DNA from: CAVQUE01 sp046290435
GTDB taxonomy: Bacteria; Actinomycetota; Acidimicrobiia; Acidimicrobiales; UBA8592
Length of the DNA: 64,000 nucleotides
NCBI GenBank assembly: GCA_046290435.1
Contig: JBKAGO010000035.1
Coordinates: 138,304-202,303, forward strand
Direction: 5' to 3'
The first letter of the stretch is position 1. Each line of letters starts with the position of its first letter. Position numbers and translations under genes: made by a program. Positions 17,878 to 26,370 of the stretch are shown piece by piece. Below the pieces are notes generated by a model, which was not told where the DNA came from, ran no database searches, and worked only from the letters and a program-made list of their open reading frames with translations.

Positions 17878-19059
17878 TCACAACCGAGCGCGCCACGAGA
17901 CGAGCGCCGGATCGGGTGGATCCAGCGTGACCGGCGTCGCGGTGTCGACGCCGAGGAGGGCCGCTGCCGCCGAGACGCCCGCTCCTGCGGCCACCGCTGC
18001 GTCGATCGCGGCGATCGCCCCCGGGGTGTCGAGATCGGCGTCGAGACAGGCCCGTGCCTCGTCCAGCCCACCCTCGCCGGGACCCGCAGCGATCCAACGG
18101 TCGAGACGGGCTGCGGCGGTGGGCATGATCGTGTCGTTCCACTCCCACGAGTCGCGGTAGTGGTGCGCAACGATGCCCAGCCGGATGGCCCGCGGGTCGT
18201 AGGTGGTCCGCAGGTCCGACACGAACACCAGGTTGCCGAGCGACTTGGACATCTTCTCGCCGTCCATGCGCACCATCGCCTGGTGCATCCAGTGACGCAC
18301 GAACGGTTGGCCGGTCGCAGCCTCGGACTGGGCCCGCTCGCACTCGTGATGCGGGAAGATCAGGTCGGCGCCACCGCCGTGCAGATCGATGGTGGCCGAG
18401 CCCAGCTCGCGCATGGCCAGCGTCGAGCACTCGATGTGCCAGCCCGGTCGGCCGGCACCCCATGCCGAGTCCCACGCCGGCTCGTCGGGGGCCGAGGGCT
18501 GCCACAGGACGAAGTCGAGCGGGTCGCGCTTGGCGGGGTCGTCGGGGTTGCCGCCGCGCTCGGCTGCCAGGGCGACCATCGTGTCGCGGTCGTAGCCGCT
18601 GATCTCGCCGAATCCGGCGAACGAGCCGACGTCGAAGTACACGGCGCCGCCGGACTGATAGGCATGGCCGCGCTCGAGGACGTCGCCGATGAAACGACGG
18701 ATGTCGGCGATGGCCGACGTCGCTCGCGGCTCGCTCCACGCGGCGAGCATGCCCAGGGCGCGCATGTCGTCGTCGAAGCGGGCCATCTCGGCGGCAGCGA
18801 GATCGAGATAGTGCATCCCGAGCTCGCGGGCCTTGCGCAGGATGTCGTCGTCGACGTCGGTCACGTTGCGCACACAGCGCGTCTCGTGGCCGAGATCGCG
18901 CAGGCGGCGCTGCAACACGTCGTAGCCGACGTACACCGCGGCGTGGCCGAGGTGGGTGGCGTCGTAGGGGGTGATGCCGCACGTGTACATCGTCACGATG
19001 GGGCCGGGTTCGAACGGCACGACGGCGCGTCGGGCTGTGTCGTAGAGGTGCACGGTCAT
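17878..19059 (-). CDS. mshC: Cysteine:glucosaminyl-inositol ligase MshC (mycothiol synthesis)
   Basis: A 393-residue class I synthetase-like protein. The signature YTCGITPYDATHLGHA (Cys27 and HLGH at 36-39) is the MshC form; cysteinyl-tRNA synthetase has a different motif and is longer. EKMSKSLGN is the second nucleotide motif and IECST a zinc-site segment. MshC joins cysteine to GlcN-inositol with ATP to make Cys-GlcN-Ins, the penultimate mycothiol intermediate. The ATG at 19059 begins MTVHLYDTARRA; an in-frame ATG 22 codons upstream is less likely. Mycothiol is restricted to Actinomycetota. Confidence 0.92.
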   Translation of the reverse strand: MTVHLYDTARRAVVPFEPGPIVTMYTCGITPYDATHLGHAAVYVGYDVLQRRLRDLGHETRCVRNVTDVDDDILRKARELGMHYLDLAAAEMARFDDDMRALGMLAAWSEPRATSAIADIRRFIGDVLERGHAYQSGGAVYFDVGSFAGFGEISGYDRDTMVALAAERGGNPDDPAKRDPLDFVLWQPSAPDEPAWDSAWGAGRPGWHIECSTLAMRELGSATIDLHGGGADLIFPHHECERAQSEAATGQPFVRHWMHQAMVRMDGEKMSKSLGNLVFVSDLRTTYDPRAIRLGIVAHHYRDSWEWNDTIMPTAAARLDRWIAAGPGEGGLDEARACLDADLDTPGAIAAIDAAVAAGAGVSAAAALLGVDTATPVTLDPPDPALVSWRARL

Positions 19060-19140
19060 GTCGGGCGCCGAGCCTATCCCCGCACGGAGCCCGGGGGTGC
19101 CGGTACCGTCATGGCCGCGCAACATCCCCTCGGAGGAGAC

Positions 19141-19908
19141 ATGGGCCTACTCGACGGCAAACGCATCCTGGTCACCGGCGTGCTCACGGACGCGTCGCTC
19201 GCGTACGGTGTGGCCGAGATGGCCCTCGCAGAGGGCGCCGAGATCGTGCTGACCGGAGCGGGGCGGGCCCTTCGCCTGACCGAACGCACCGCACGCAAGC
19301 TCGACGGCGACATCGAGGTGCTCGAGCTCGACGTCACCCGACCGGACCACGTCGCCGCGGTACGGGACCACCTGGCGCAGAAGTGGGGCCGCGTCGACGG
19401 CGCGTTGCACGCCATCGGGTTCATGCCCGAGGTGGGACTGGGCGAGGACTTCATGGCCGCGCAGTGGGCCGACATCTCCGTGGGGTTCGACATCTCGGCG
19501 TACTCGCTCAAGACGGTCGCCGATGTCGTCGCACCGCTCATGCCCGAGGGCGGCTCCATCGTCGGGCTCGACTTCGATGCCCGTGTGGCCTGGCCTGCGT
19601 ACAACTGGATGGGTGTCGCCAAGGCCGCGCTCGAGTCGGCGTCGCGCTATCTGGCACGGGCGCTGGGCCCCCAGGACATCCGCGTGAACCTCGTGGCGGC
19701 CGGGCCGATCCGCACCATGGCGGCCAAGTCGATCCCCGGGTTCAAGGAATTCGAGGACGCCTGGGACGGGCGGGCACCGCTGGGCTGGGACGTCAACGAC
19801 TCCTCCGCTGTCGCCAAGGCCTGCATCGTGTTGTTGTCCGACTGGTTCCCCGCCACCACCGGCGAGATGATCCACGTCGACGGCGGGTACCACGCCATCG
19901 GGGCCTGA
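19141..19908 (+). CDS. fabI: InhA-type enoyl-ACP reductase (NADH)
   Basis: A 255-residue SDR of the FabI/InhA subfamily. The N-terminus GLLDGKRILVTGVLTDASLA matches InhA closely. Tyr154 and Lys161 in YNWMGVAK sit where InhA has Tyr158 and Lys165, with the conserved Met between them. GGAGGAGAC directly precedes the ATG. The enzyme reduces trans-2-enoyl-ACP in fatty acid elongation. It diverges from mshC with an 81-bp gap. No fabG or mycolate gene lies beside it, so whether it serves ordinary fatty acids or longer chains is not visible. Confidence 0.93.
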   Translation: MGLLDGKRILVTGVLTDASLAYGVAEMALAEGAEIVLTGAGRALRLTERTARKLDGDIEVLELDVTRPDHVAAVRDHLAQKWGRVDGALHAIGFMPEVGLGEDFMAAQWADISVGFDISAYSLKTVADVVAPLMPEGGSIVGLDFDARVAWPAYNWMGVAKAALESASRYLARALGPQDIRVNLVAAGPIRTMAAKSIPGFKEFEDAWDGRAPLGWDVNDSSAVAKACIVLLSDWFPATTGEMIHVDGGYHAIGA

Positions 19909-20077
19909 CCCGGGCTGCAGCAGCGGACGAACCGCCGGCACCCCGCCGCGGGCGTCACCGCGGCGCGTTTGGGTAGCGAAGTCCAGAGGTAGGGCCCCAC
20001 CCTCGGCGGCGCGCCTGTCCGCGCACCTCGAGGACGACCCGATCGCCGGAGTCCAACCACCGACACGAGGGATGCCG

Positions 20078-21160
20078 ATGAGCGATCTCGCTGATGCCCC
20101 GGACCGAACCCATCGCAACCGGTGGTGGTCGTGGCTCTCGATCCTCGCCGTCGCGCTTGCCGCGTCGGCCGGATGCGGTCTCGTGAACGACGACGACTCG
20201 GCCGAACCCGCCGCCCCTTCGGCCACCGGCGGAGCGACCGCAGATGCGGCGGAGGTCTTCGATGCACTGGCCGACGGTCTGCCGGTGCTGGCCGAGCAGG
20301 TGTCAGCGGCCGTCGTCGCCGTCGAGACCCCGATCGGCGAGGGAAGCGGGGTCGTCTGGTCGGGCGACGGCACCATCGTCACCAACGCCCATGTCGTCGG
20401 CGATGCCCCCACGGCGGTGGTCCTGCTCGCCGACGGACGCCGCCTCGATGCGTCGGTCGTCGCCACCGATCCCTTCACCGACCTCGCAGTCCTCGACGTC
20501 GATGCCGACGGCCTGCCCGCACTCGCTGTGCTGGACGATCTCGTGGCGGTCGGCACCCCCGTCCTGGCCGTGGGCAACCCGCTCGGCTTCGAGAACTCCG
20601 TCACCTTCGGCGTGGTGTCGGGCGCCAATCGGTCGCTTCCGGCGGCGATCGCCGGGCCTGCTCTCGTCGATCTGCTCCAGACCGACGCCGCCATCTCGCC
20701 GGGCAACTCCGGGGGTGCGCTCGTCGATCTCGACGGAAGGCTCGTCGGGATCAACGTCGCATTCGTGCCCCCGACGGCGCAGGCGGTCAGCCTCGGTCTC
20801 GCCATCCCATCGCCCACGGTCGCAGCGGTCGTCGAGCAGCTCCTCGCCACGGGTGAGGTCCAGCACGCCTACCTCGGCGTCGGACTCGAGATGCTGACGC
20901 CGGTGATCGCCGACCGGTTGAACACCGCCGTCGACCGCGGAGCGATCGTGACGAGCGTCGAACCCGGCGGGCCCGCGGAGACGGCCGGCCTCGAACAGGG
21001 CGACATCATCGCCGAGGCCGGCGGCGACACGGTCGAAGGCGTCGGTGATCTGCTCGGCGCGCTGCGCCGGAGTGCGCCGGGTGACGAGCTGGAGCTGTCG
21101 GTGGTCAGGGCCGGCGAACGGGTCGCGATCGATGCCGAGTTGGGCGAGCGGCCATCGTGA
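20078..21160 (+). CDS. Membrane-anchored HtrA/DegP-like serine protease with PDZ domain
   Basis: A 360-residue S1C protease. A basic start is followed by a hydrophobic segment (about 17-32) that ends in Cys33; the lipobox fit is weak (ASAGC), so it may be an anchor rather than a lipoprotein signal. The triad is His105 (TNAHVV), Asp135 (PFTDLAVL) and Ser211 (GNSGG). A single PDZ domain follows (AYLGVGLEM to about 355). An upstream ATG at 20072 lies too close to the GAGGG ribosome site, so 20078 was chosen. It should act outside the membrane in protein quality control. Confidence 0.9.
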   Translation: MSDLADAPDRTHRNRWWSWLSILAVALAASAGCGLVNDDDSAEPAAPSATGGATADAAEVFDALADGLPVLAEQVSAAVVAVETPIGEGSGVVWSGDGTIVTNAHVVGDAPTAVVLLADGRRLDASVVATDPFTDLAVLDVDADGLPALAVLDDLVAVGTPVLAVGNPLGFENSVTFGVVSGANRSLPAAIAGPALVDLLQTDAAISPGNSGGALVDLDGRLVGINVAFVPPTAQAVSLGLAIPSPTVAAVVEQLLATGEVQHAYLGVGLEMLTPVIADRLNTAVDRGAIVTSVEPGGPAETAGLEQGDIIAEAGGDTVEGVGDLLGALRRSAPGDELELSVVRAGERVAIDAELGERPS

Positions 21161-21467
21161 GGGACGGACCGAACCGGACCGTTCCGGTCGCCGCGGTGCG
21201 TTCGGTCGTTCGCTGGAGACGCCACGCAGGCAGTCGGTCTCGTCGAGGATGCCGCCGCCGATCGACTCCAGCACGTCTTCGAGGGTGACCATGTCCGGCC
21301 GACGACCGGGTCGCGCACCGCTGCGACGTGGATCTGTGCGCGCCCCATCGCGAACAACACGGCGCGCAGGGCCCGACCGGGCGAGCTCCTGACCCGCCAT
21401 CTCCTGCTCTGGTTCGATTCGCTCACGGGTCGCTCGGGCCACCGGGCGGTAGCGTGGCCACCGACCC
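21161..21467. other. Gap between htrA and the ABC exporter operon
   Basis: No intact gene is present in these 307 bases. The minus strand holds the degraded CorC-like segment described separately. The final 50 bases should contain the promoter of the ABC exporter operon, but I see no clear -35/-10 pair or ribosome site before the ATG at 21468. Confidence 0.6.
21232..21405 (-). pseudogene. Remnant of a CorC/HlyC-type CBS-domain protein
   Basis: Two minus-strand frames carry adjoining pieces of the CBS-pair region of CNNM/CorC proteins. Upstream in one frame: ALRAVLFAMGRAQIHVAAV. Then, after a frame change near 21297: MVTLEDVLESIGGGILDETD. Intact family members read roughly xxMxRxxxHxAxVxDxxGGxxGxVTLEDVLEEIVGEIxDE, so the order and spacing match apart from the break. 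Both ends of the protein are missing and there is no start codon. It is a short decayed fragment downstream of the converging htrA gene. Confidence 0.55.
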
Positions 21468-23360
21468 ATGACGATGCATGCCACGCCGGCGGGATCCGAG
21501 ACGTCGGCGAACCCCGTCTTCGAAACGACCGACCGCACTGGCGCGCCCCCCGGCGCCGCCGGCCGCGGACGCCATCGTTTTCCCACCGCCACGATCGACC
21601 CCGACCGGTCGCTCGGCTGGATGCGCCGGCTCTTCCCTCTCGTACAGGCACACCGCCGCGCCATGGTCCTCGGCATCGTCGCCGGCATCGTGGCCCTGGT
21701 GCTCCAGGTCGCCGTGCCGGCAATGGCCCGGGGTGCCATCGACGCCACCCGTGCCGGCGATCGCGGCGACCTGCAGCAGTGGGTGGTGCTGCTGCTGGCA
21801 GCGGGCGTGGGCAGGTTCGTGTTCGGCGCGCTCTACCGCTACGCCCTCTTCGAGCTCGCGTGGAGTGTCGAGACCGACCTGCGGGCCCTGCTTTACTCGC
21901 ACCTCACGACGCTGTCGTTCTCCTACTACGACCGCACCCAGTCGGGCCAGGTCATCTCGCGCGCCAACAGCGACATCCGTTCGATCCAGGTACTGCTGGC
22001 CTTCGGACCGCTCGTGCTGATGAGCGTGCTGGCCTTCATGGTGGCGTTCGTGTTCATGCTGACCATCCACGTGCAGCTCACGCTGGTGGCGCTGTCGACC
22101 CTGCCGGGCGTGTACTTCTTCGGGCAGCGCCTGCGCAACGTGGCGTTCCCGCTTACCTGGGTCAGCCAGGCCCGCATGGCCGAGATGGCCACCATCGTCG
22201 ACGAGAACGTCAACGGCACCCGGGTGGTCAAGTCCTTCGCCGCCGAGGAGCGCCAGGTCGGGCTGCTGGCCCGATCGGCTGACCATCTGCGGTGGGCCAA
22301 CGTCGAGGCCGTCCGGGCCCGGGCCCGCTACAACCCCTGGGTCGAGGCCCTCCCCCGCCTCGGCATGGCGCTCGTGCTGCTCTACGGCGGCCTGCTGGCC
22401 ATCGACGGCGAGGTCAGCATCGGCACCCTGTTCGCATTCAACGCCTACGTCATCATGTTGCAGGCGCCGTTCCGCATGTTCGGCTTCCTGCTCCTGCAGA
22501 GCCAACGCGCCGCCGCGTCGGCCGGGCGCGTGTACGAGGTCCTCGACACCGAGCCCGACGTCCGCGATGCCCCCGATGCGCGCGATCTCGTCGTCGACGG
22601 CGGGGCGATCTCGTTCCGCGGTGTGCGCTTCGGCTACCCGTCGGCAGCCCCGGTCGGTGACGGCCGCCGCCCCGACGTCCTCGCCGGCCTCGACCTCGAC
22701 ATCAACGCCGGCGAGACCGTCGCCATCGTCGGCCGCACGGGCAGCGGCAAGTCCACCATCGCCCGGCTCCTCGACCGCTTCTACGACGTCGACGCCGGAT
22801 CCATCACCATCGACGGCCAGGACATCGCCGGAGCAACGCTCACCAGCCTGCGCGACCAGGTCGGTGTCGTCTTCGACGAGCCGTTCCTGTTCTCGGTGTC
22901 GGTGCGCGACAACATCGCCTACGCCCGCCCCGACGCCACCCTCGACGAGGTCGTCGCCGCGGCCCGGGCCGCGCAGGCGCACGACTTCGTCATGGCCCTC
23001 GAGCACGGGTACGACACCGTCGTCGGCGAGCGCGGCTACACGCTGTCGGGCGGGCAACGACAACGCATCGCCATCGCCCGCACGTTGCTGGCCAACCCGC
23101 CCATCCTGGTGCTCGACGACGCCACCAGCGCCATCGACGTCACCGTCGAGGAGCGCATCCACGCCGCGCTCGACACCCTGCTCGAGGGCCGCACGACCCT
23201 GTTGATCGCCCATCGACTCTCCACCATCGCCCTGGCCGACCGAGTCGTGCTGCTCGAGGGCGGCGTGGTCGTCGCCGAGGGCACCCACGCCGAACTGCTC
23301 GCCACCGAGCCCCGCTACGTACAGATCCTCTCCGAGGCCGACCCCGGCGAGGCGCGCTGA
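21468..23360 (+). CDS. Heterodimeric ABC exporter, subunit with degenerate ATP site
   Basis: A 630-residue half-transporter: a six-helix exporter domain (about residues 60-340), then a nucleotide-binding domain. Walker A is GRTGSGKST and the signature is a good LSGGQRQR. The Q-loop Gln is replaced (VVFDEPFLF) and Walker B ends LVLDDATSA, with Asp for the catalytic Glu. The H-loop His is present (AHRLST). This matches the degenerate-site subunit of heterodimeric exporters such as TM287/288-type pairs. The next gene starts inside its stop codon (TGATG). The substrate is unknown. Confidence 0.92.
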   Translation: MTMHATPAGSETSANPVFETTDRTGAPPGAAGRGRHRFPTATIDPDRSLGWMRRLFPLVQAHRRAMVLGIVAGIVALVLQVAVPAMARGAIDATRAGDRGDLQQWVVLLLAAGVGRFVFGALYRYALFELAWSVETDLRALLYSHLTTLSFSYYDRTQSGQVISRANSDIRSIQVLLAFGPLVLMSVLAFMVAFVFMLTIHVQLTLVALSTLPGVYFFGQRLRNVAFPLTWVSQARMAEMATIVDENVNGTRVVKSFAAEERQVGLLARSADHLRWANVEAVRARARYNPWVEALPRLGMALVLLYGGLLAIDGEVSIGTLFAFNAYVIMLQAPFRMFGFLLLQSQRAAASAGRVYEVLDTEPDVRDAPDARDLVVDGGAISFRGVRFGYPSAAPVGDGRRPDVLAGLDLDINAGETVAIVGRTGSGKSTIARLLDRFYDVDAGSITIDGQDIAGATLTSLRDQVGVVFDEPFLFSVSVRDNIAYARPDATLDEVVAAARAAQAHDFVMALEHGYDTVVGERGYTLSGGQRQRIAIARTLLANPPILVLDDATSAIDVTVEERIHAALDTLLEGRTTLLIAHRLSTIALADRVVLLEGGVVVAEGTHAELLATEPRYVQILSEADPGEAR

Positions 23361-25264
23361 TGGGCTTCGGACCTCCCGTCGGCTTCGGCGGCGCCAACTC
23401 GGTCACCGCGTCACGCGACGCCGGTCTGCCCCACGCCGGGGTTCCCGGCCACCTCCAGGACGAGGTCGACGCGGTCCTGGCCCGCGAACCCGAGCACCCC
23501 GATCCCCAGGTCTCCTTCAGCCACCGCAGCACCGAGGACGAGCCGTTCACCCTGCGGTCGTTCCTGTGGCCGCACCGGCGGGCGATGGTCGGTGCCGCGG
23601 CGCTGGTGGTGCTGGAGGCCGTGGCCTTGCAGGCCGGGCCGCTGCTGACCCAGATCGGCATCGACAGCGGCGTCGTGCCCGGCGACCGCGGCGTGCTGGT
23701 GACCGTTGCGCTCCTGTACGTCCTGAGCATCGTGGTGCACGGACTGACCAGCAGGGTCCGGACCCTGGTCACCGGCACGCTGGGCGAGAACCTCACCCGG
23801 GCGCTCCGCATCCGCGTGTTCTCCCACATGCAGCGCCAGTCGCTCGCCTTCTACACCGACGAGAAGGCCGGCGTGTTGATGACGCGCATGACGAGCGACA
23901 TCGAGGCGCTCAGCCAGCTGTTCCAGGAGGGCCTGGTCAACTTCGCCGTGCAGGCGCTGACGTTGGTGGTCATCACCGGCGTCATCATCTGGCTCGACCC
24001 GATGCTGGCACTCATCACGCTCCTCGTCGTGTTGCCCGCGACCCTGCTGTCGAGCAACTGGTTCCGCAAGGCCTCCGATGCGTCGTACGGAGCCGTGCGC
24101 GACCGCATCGCCGCGGTGCTGTCGGACCTGCAGGAGAGCCTGGCCGGGGTGCGGGTCATCACCGCCCACAACCGCCGTGCCCACAACGTCGTGCACCACA
24201 CCGACGTGGTCGGCGACCACAAGACCGCCAACCTCGCGGCCATCCGGGCGGCGTCGATCTACACGCCCGGCACCGAGGCCATCGCGATCGTCGGCCAGGC
24301 GATGATCCTGCTGATCGGCGGGGCGATGGTCATCGACGGCCGCCTCGAGATCGGCGAGCTCACCGCGTTCCTGCTGTACCTGGCGGCGTTCTTCGCGCCG
24401 ATCCAGACGCTCACCCAGCTCTACAACGGTTACCAGCAGGGTCAGGCCGCGGTGACCAAACTCCGCGAGCTCCTGGCCACGCGGCCGTCGGTCGAGGAGG
24501 CCGCAGACGCCGTCGAGCTGCCCCCGGTCGAGGGTCGCATCGACCTCTTGGGCGTCACCTTCGGCTATGACGACGGCACGCCCATCCTCCACGACGTCGA
24601 CCTGCACCTGGCTGCCGGCGAGAGCCTCGCCGTGGTCGGCCCCACCGGTGCGGGCAAGTCGACCATCGCCAAGCTGGTCACCCGCTTCTACGACCCCCAG
24701 CAGGGACGGGTGTGCATCGACGGGCACGATCTGCGGACCGTCACCATCGAGTCGTTGCGGCGCCAGCTGGGCGTGGTGCCCCAGGAGGCGTTCCTGTTCG
24801 CAGGCACGATCCGCGACAACGTCACCTTCGCCCGACCCGACGCCACCGACGCCGAGGTGCGCGAGGCCATCGAGTCGGTCGGCATGGCGGACCTGGTGGC
24901 GGCCATGCCCGACGGCCTCGACACCGTGGTCCACGAGCGGGGCTCGTCGCTGTCGGCGGGCGAGCGTCAGCTGCTGGCCCTGGCACGGGCATTCCTGGCC
25001 CGTCCCCGTGTCCTGGTGCTCGACGAGGCCACCTCGAACCTCGACCTGCAGTCCGAAGCCCGCATCGAGCGCGCCCTCGACGTGCTGCTCGAGGGCCGCA
25101 CCGCGGTGATCATCGCCCACCGCCTGGCCACCGTGATGAAGGCCGACCGCATCGCGGTCGTCGACGATGGCCGCATCGTCGAGATCGGCTCCCACGACGA
25201 ACTCGTCGCCGCAGGAGGGCGCTACGCCGCTATGCATGCCACATGGATGAGCCACGCGACATGA
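23360..25264 (+). CDS. Heterodimeric ABC exporter, catalytic-site partner subunit
   Basis: A 634-residue half-transporter with an exporter membrane domain (about residues 70-350) and a nucleotide-binding domain. Walker A GPTGAGKST, Q-loop VVPQEAFLF, Walker B LVLDEATSN and H-loop AHRLAT are all canonical, but the signature is LSAGERQ. The competent site is formed by these Walker motifs with the partner's LSGGQ; the other site pairs the partner's defective Walker B with this weak signature. That complementarity argues for an obligate heterodimer. The operon continues into a third ABC ATPase through a 4-bp overlap. Confidence 0.92.
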   Translation: MGFGPPVGFGGANSVTASRDAGLPHAGVPGHLQDEVDAVLAREPEHPDPQVSFSHRSTEDEPFTLRSFLWPHRRAMVGAAALVVLEAVALQAGPLLTQIGIDSGVVPGDRGVLVTVALLYVLSIVVHGLTSRVRTLVTGTLGENLTRALRIRVFSHMQRQSLAFYTDEKAGVLMTRMTSDIEALSQLFQEGLVNFAVQALTLVVITGVIIWLDPMLALITLLVVLPATLLSSNWFRKASDASYGAVRDRIAAVLSDLQESLAGVRVITAHNRRAHNVVHHTDVVGDHKTANLAAIRAASIYTPGTEAIAIVGQAMILLIGGAMVIDGRLEIGELTAFLLYLAAFFAPIQTLTQLYNGYQQGQAAVTKLRELLATRPSVEEAADAVELPPVEGRIDLLGVTFGYDDGTPILHDVDLHLAAGESLAVVGPTGAGKSTIAKLVTRFYDPQQGRVCIDGHDLRTVTIESLRRQLGVVPQEAFLFAGTIRDNVTFARPDATDAEVREAIESVGMADLVAAMPDGLDTVVHERGSSLSAGERQLLALARAFLARPRVLVLDEATSNLDLQSEARIERALDVLLEGRTAVIIAHRLATVMKADRIAVVDDGRIVEIGSHDELVAAGGRYAAMHATWMSHAT

Positions 25265-26091
25265 GCGTCGTCGATTCGGTGCCCGCCGGTGCGTCCGCCT
25301 CCTCCGGCGACTCCGCCGCGTTGGTGTTGCGCGAGGTCGGTCTGGTGCGCGACGGCGTCACCATCCTCGACGGCATCGACCTGCGGGTGGCACCGGACGA
25401 ACGCTGGGTGGTCCTGGGCCGCAACGGCTGCGGCAAGACGTCGCTGATGCAGATCGCCAGCTGCTACCTGCATCCCAGCCGCGGCGAGGTCGAGGTGCTC
25501 GGACGACGCCTGGGCCGCAGCGACATCCGCGAGCTCCGGCCGTTGGTGGGGTTCACCAGCGCCGGCTTCGCGGGGATGCTCCGCACCGACCTGCGGGCCC
25601 GAGACGTCGTGATGACCGCCAGGTACGGCGCCCTCGAACCGTGGTGGCACACCTACGACGACGCCGATCGCGCCAAGGCCGAGACCGAACTGGCACGTCT
25701 CGGAGCGGCCGGGCTGGCCGACCGGACCTTCGGGACGCTGTCGTCGGGCGAACGCCAGCGGGTGTTGCTCGCCCGCACCCTCATGACCGACCCCGGCCTG
25801 GTGCTGCTCGACGAGCCCACCGCAGCGCTCGACCTGGGTGGACGCGAAGAGCTGGTCGAGAGCCTCGCCGTGCTCGCGTCGGACCCCACCAGCGCACCGA
25901 TGGTGCTCGTCACCCATCACGTCGAGGAGATCCCGCCCGGGTTCACCCACGTGCTGATGATGGCCGCGGGAACAGTCCTGGCGTCGGGCCCGATCGCCTC
26001 GACGCTGACTGCTGCGAACCTCGGCCGCTGCTTCGGCCTCGACGTCGAGCTCGAACACCGACGGGGCCGTTGGGCCGCGTACCGGGCCTGA
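25261..26091 (+). CDS. Stand-alone ABC transporter ATP-binding protein
   Basis: A 276-residue ABC ATPase with Walker A GRNGCGKTS, signature LSSGERQR, Walker B LVLLDEPTAALD and H-loop THHVEE. Its layout resembles the ModF/YfeB-like single ATPases rather than an exporter domain, and no membrane partner lies beside it. The ATG overlaps the preceding stop (ATGA). A second ATG 18 bp upstream is possible. Its task may be separate from the exporter, or it may use a permease encoded elsewhere. Confidence 0.85.
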   Translation: MSVVDSVPAGASASSGDSAALVLREVGLVRDGVTILDGIDLRVAPDERWVVLGRNGCGKTSLMQIASCYLHPSRGEVEVLGRRLGRSDIRELRPLVGFTSAGFAGMLRTDLRARDVVMTARYGALEPWWHTYDDADRAKAETELARLGAAGLADRTFGTLSSGERQRVLLARTLMTDPGLVLLDEPTAALDLGGREELVESLAVLASDPTSAPMVLVTHHVEEIPPGFTHVLMMAAGTVLASGPIASTLTAANLGRCFGLDVELEHRRGRWAAYRA

Positions 26092-26122
26092 GCGGCCCGG
26101 CCGGGCTCACCGGACCCGACAG

Positions 26123-26329
26123 ATGCGGCTCCTCTGGACGTGGCGCGAGATCGAGTCCTGGAAGGTCGCCGGTGTGCCGGCCACCAGCCACGCCGTCGAG
26201 GCGCTCGGTGACGATCGCTGCCGTGCCGGATTCGGCGTCCCCGTCGCCGCAGCGCCGTATCTGGCCGTCTGCGCCCTGGCCCTGCGCCGCATCGAACGGA
26301 TCGTCGCAGGCCCGCCGGAACCTCTGTGA
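26123..26329 (+). CDS. Possible small protein, unknown
   Basis: An open frame of 68 codons with high GC at third positions (about 85 percent by eye), as expected for a real gene here. The product begins MRLLWTWREIESWKV and has no domain I recognise. No ribosome site is evident. Its TGA lies inside the left arm of the 20-bp inverted repeat. It could be a true small gene or the coding-like remnant of a longer one. Confidence 0.4.
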   Translation: MRLLWTWREIESWKVAGVPATSHAVEALGDDRCRAGFGVPVAAAPYLAVCALALRRIERIVAGPPEPL

Positions 26330-26370
26330 CGGGTTTGCACGCGCCCGATGGCGTGCAAACCCGTCACAGA
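26323..26370. repeat. Perfect 20-bp inverted repeat between converging genes
   Basis: The arms 26323-26342 (TCTGTGACGGGTTTGCACGC) and 26351-26370 are exact reverse complements around the 8-nt loop GCCCGATG. The plus-strand small ORF stops at 26327-26329 and thiN stops at 26364-26366, so each arm supplies the TGA of the gene entering it. There is no T-tract. It can act as a bidirectional hairpin terminator or be a dispersed palindromic repeat. Confidence 0.85.

Noticed and set aside
17878..19059. Cysteinyl-tRNA synthetase instead of MshC
   Set aside because: The CGITPYDATHLGHA motif, the short length (393 residues) and the missing C-terminal tRNA-binding part fit MshC better.
26107..26367. 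Minus-strand 86-codon frame across the palindrome
   Set aside because: It runs antisense to the better-biased 68-codon frame and has a random-looking, Arg-rich translation.
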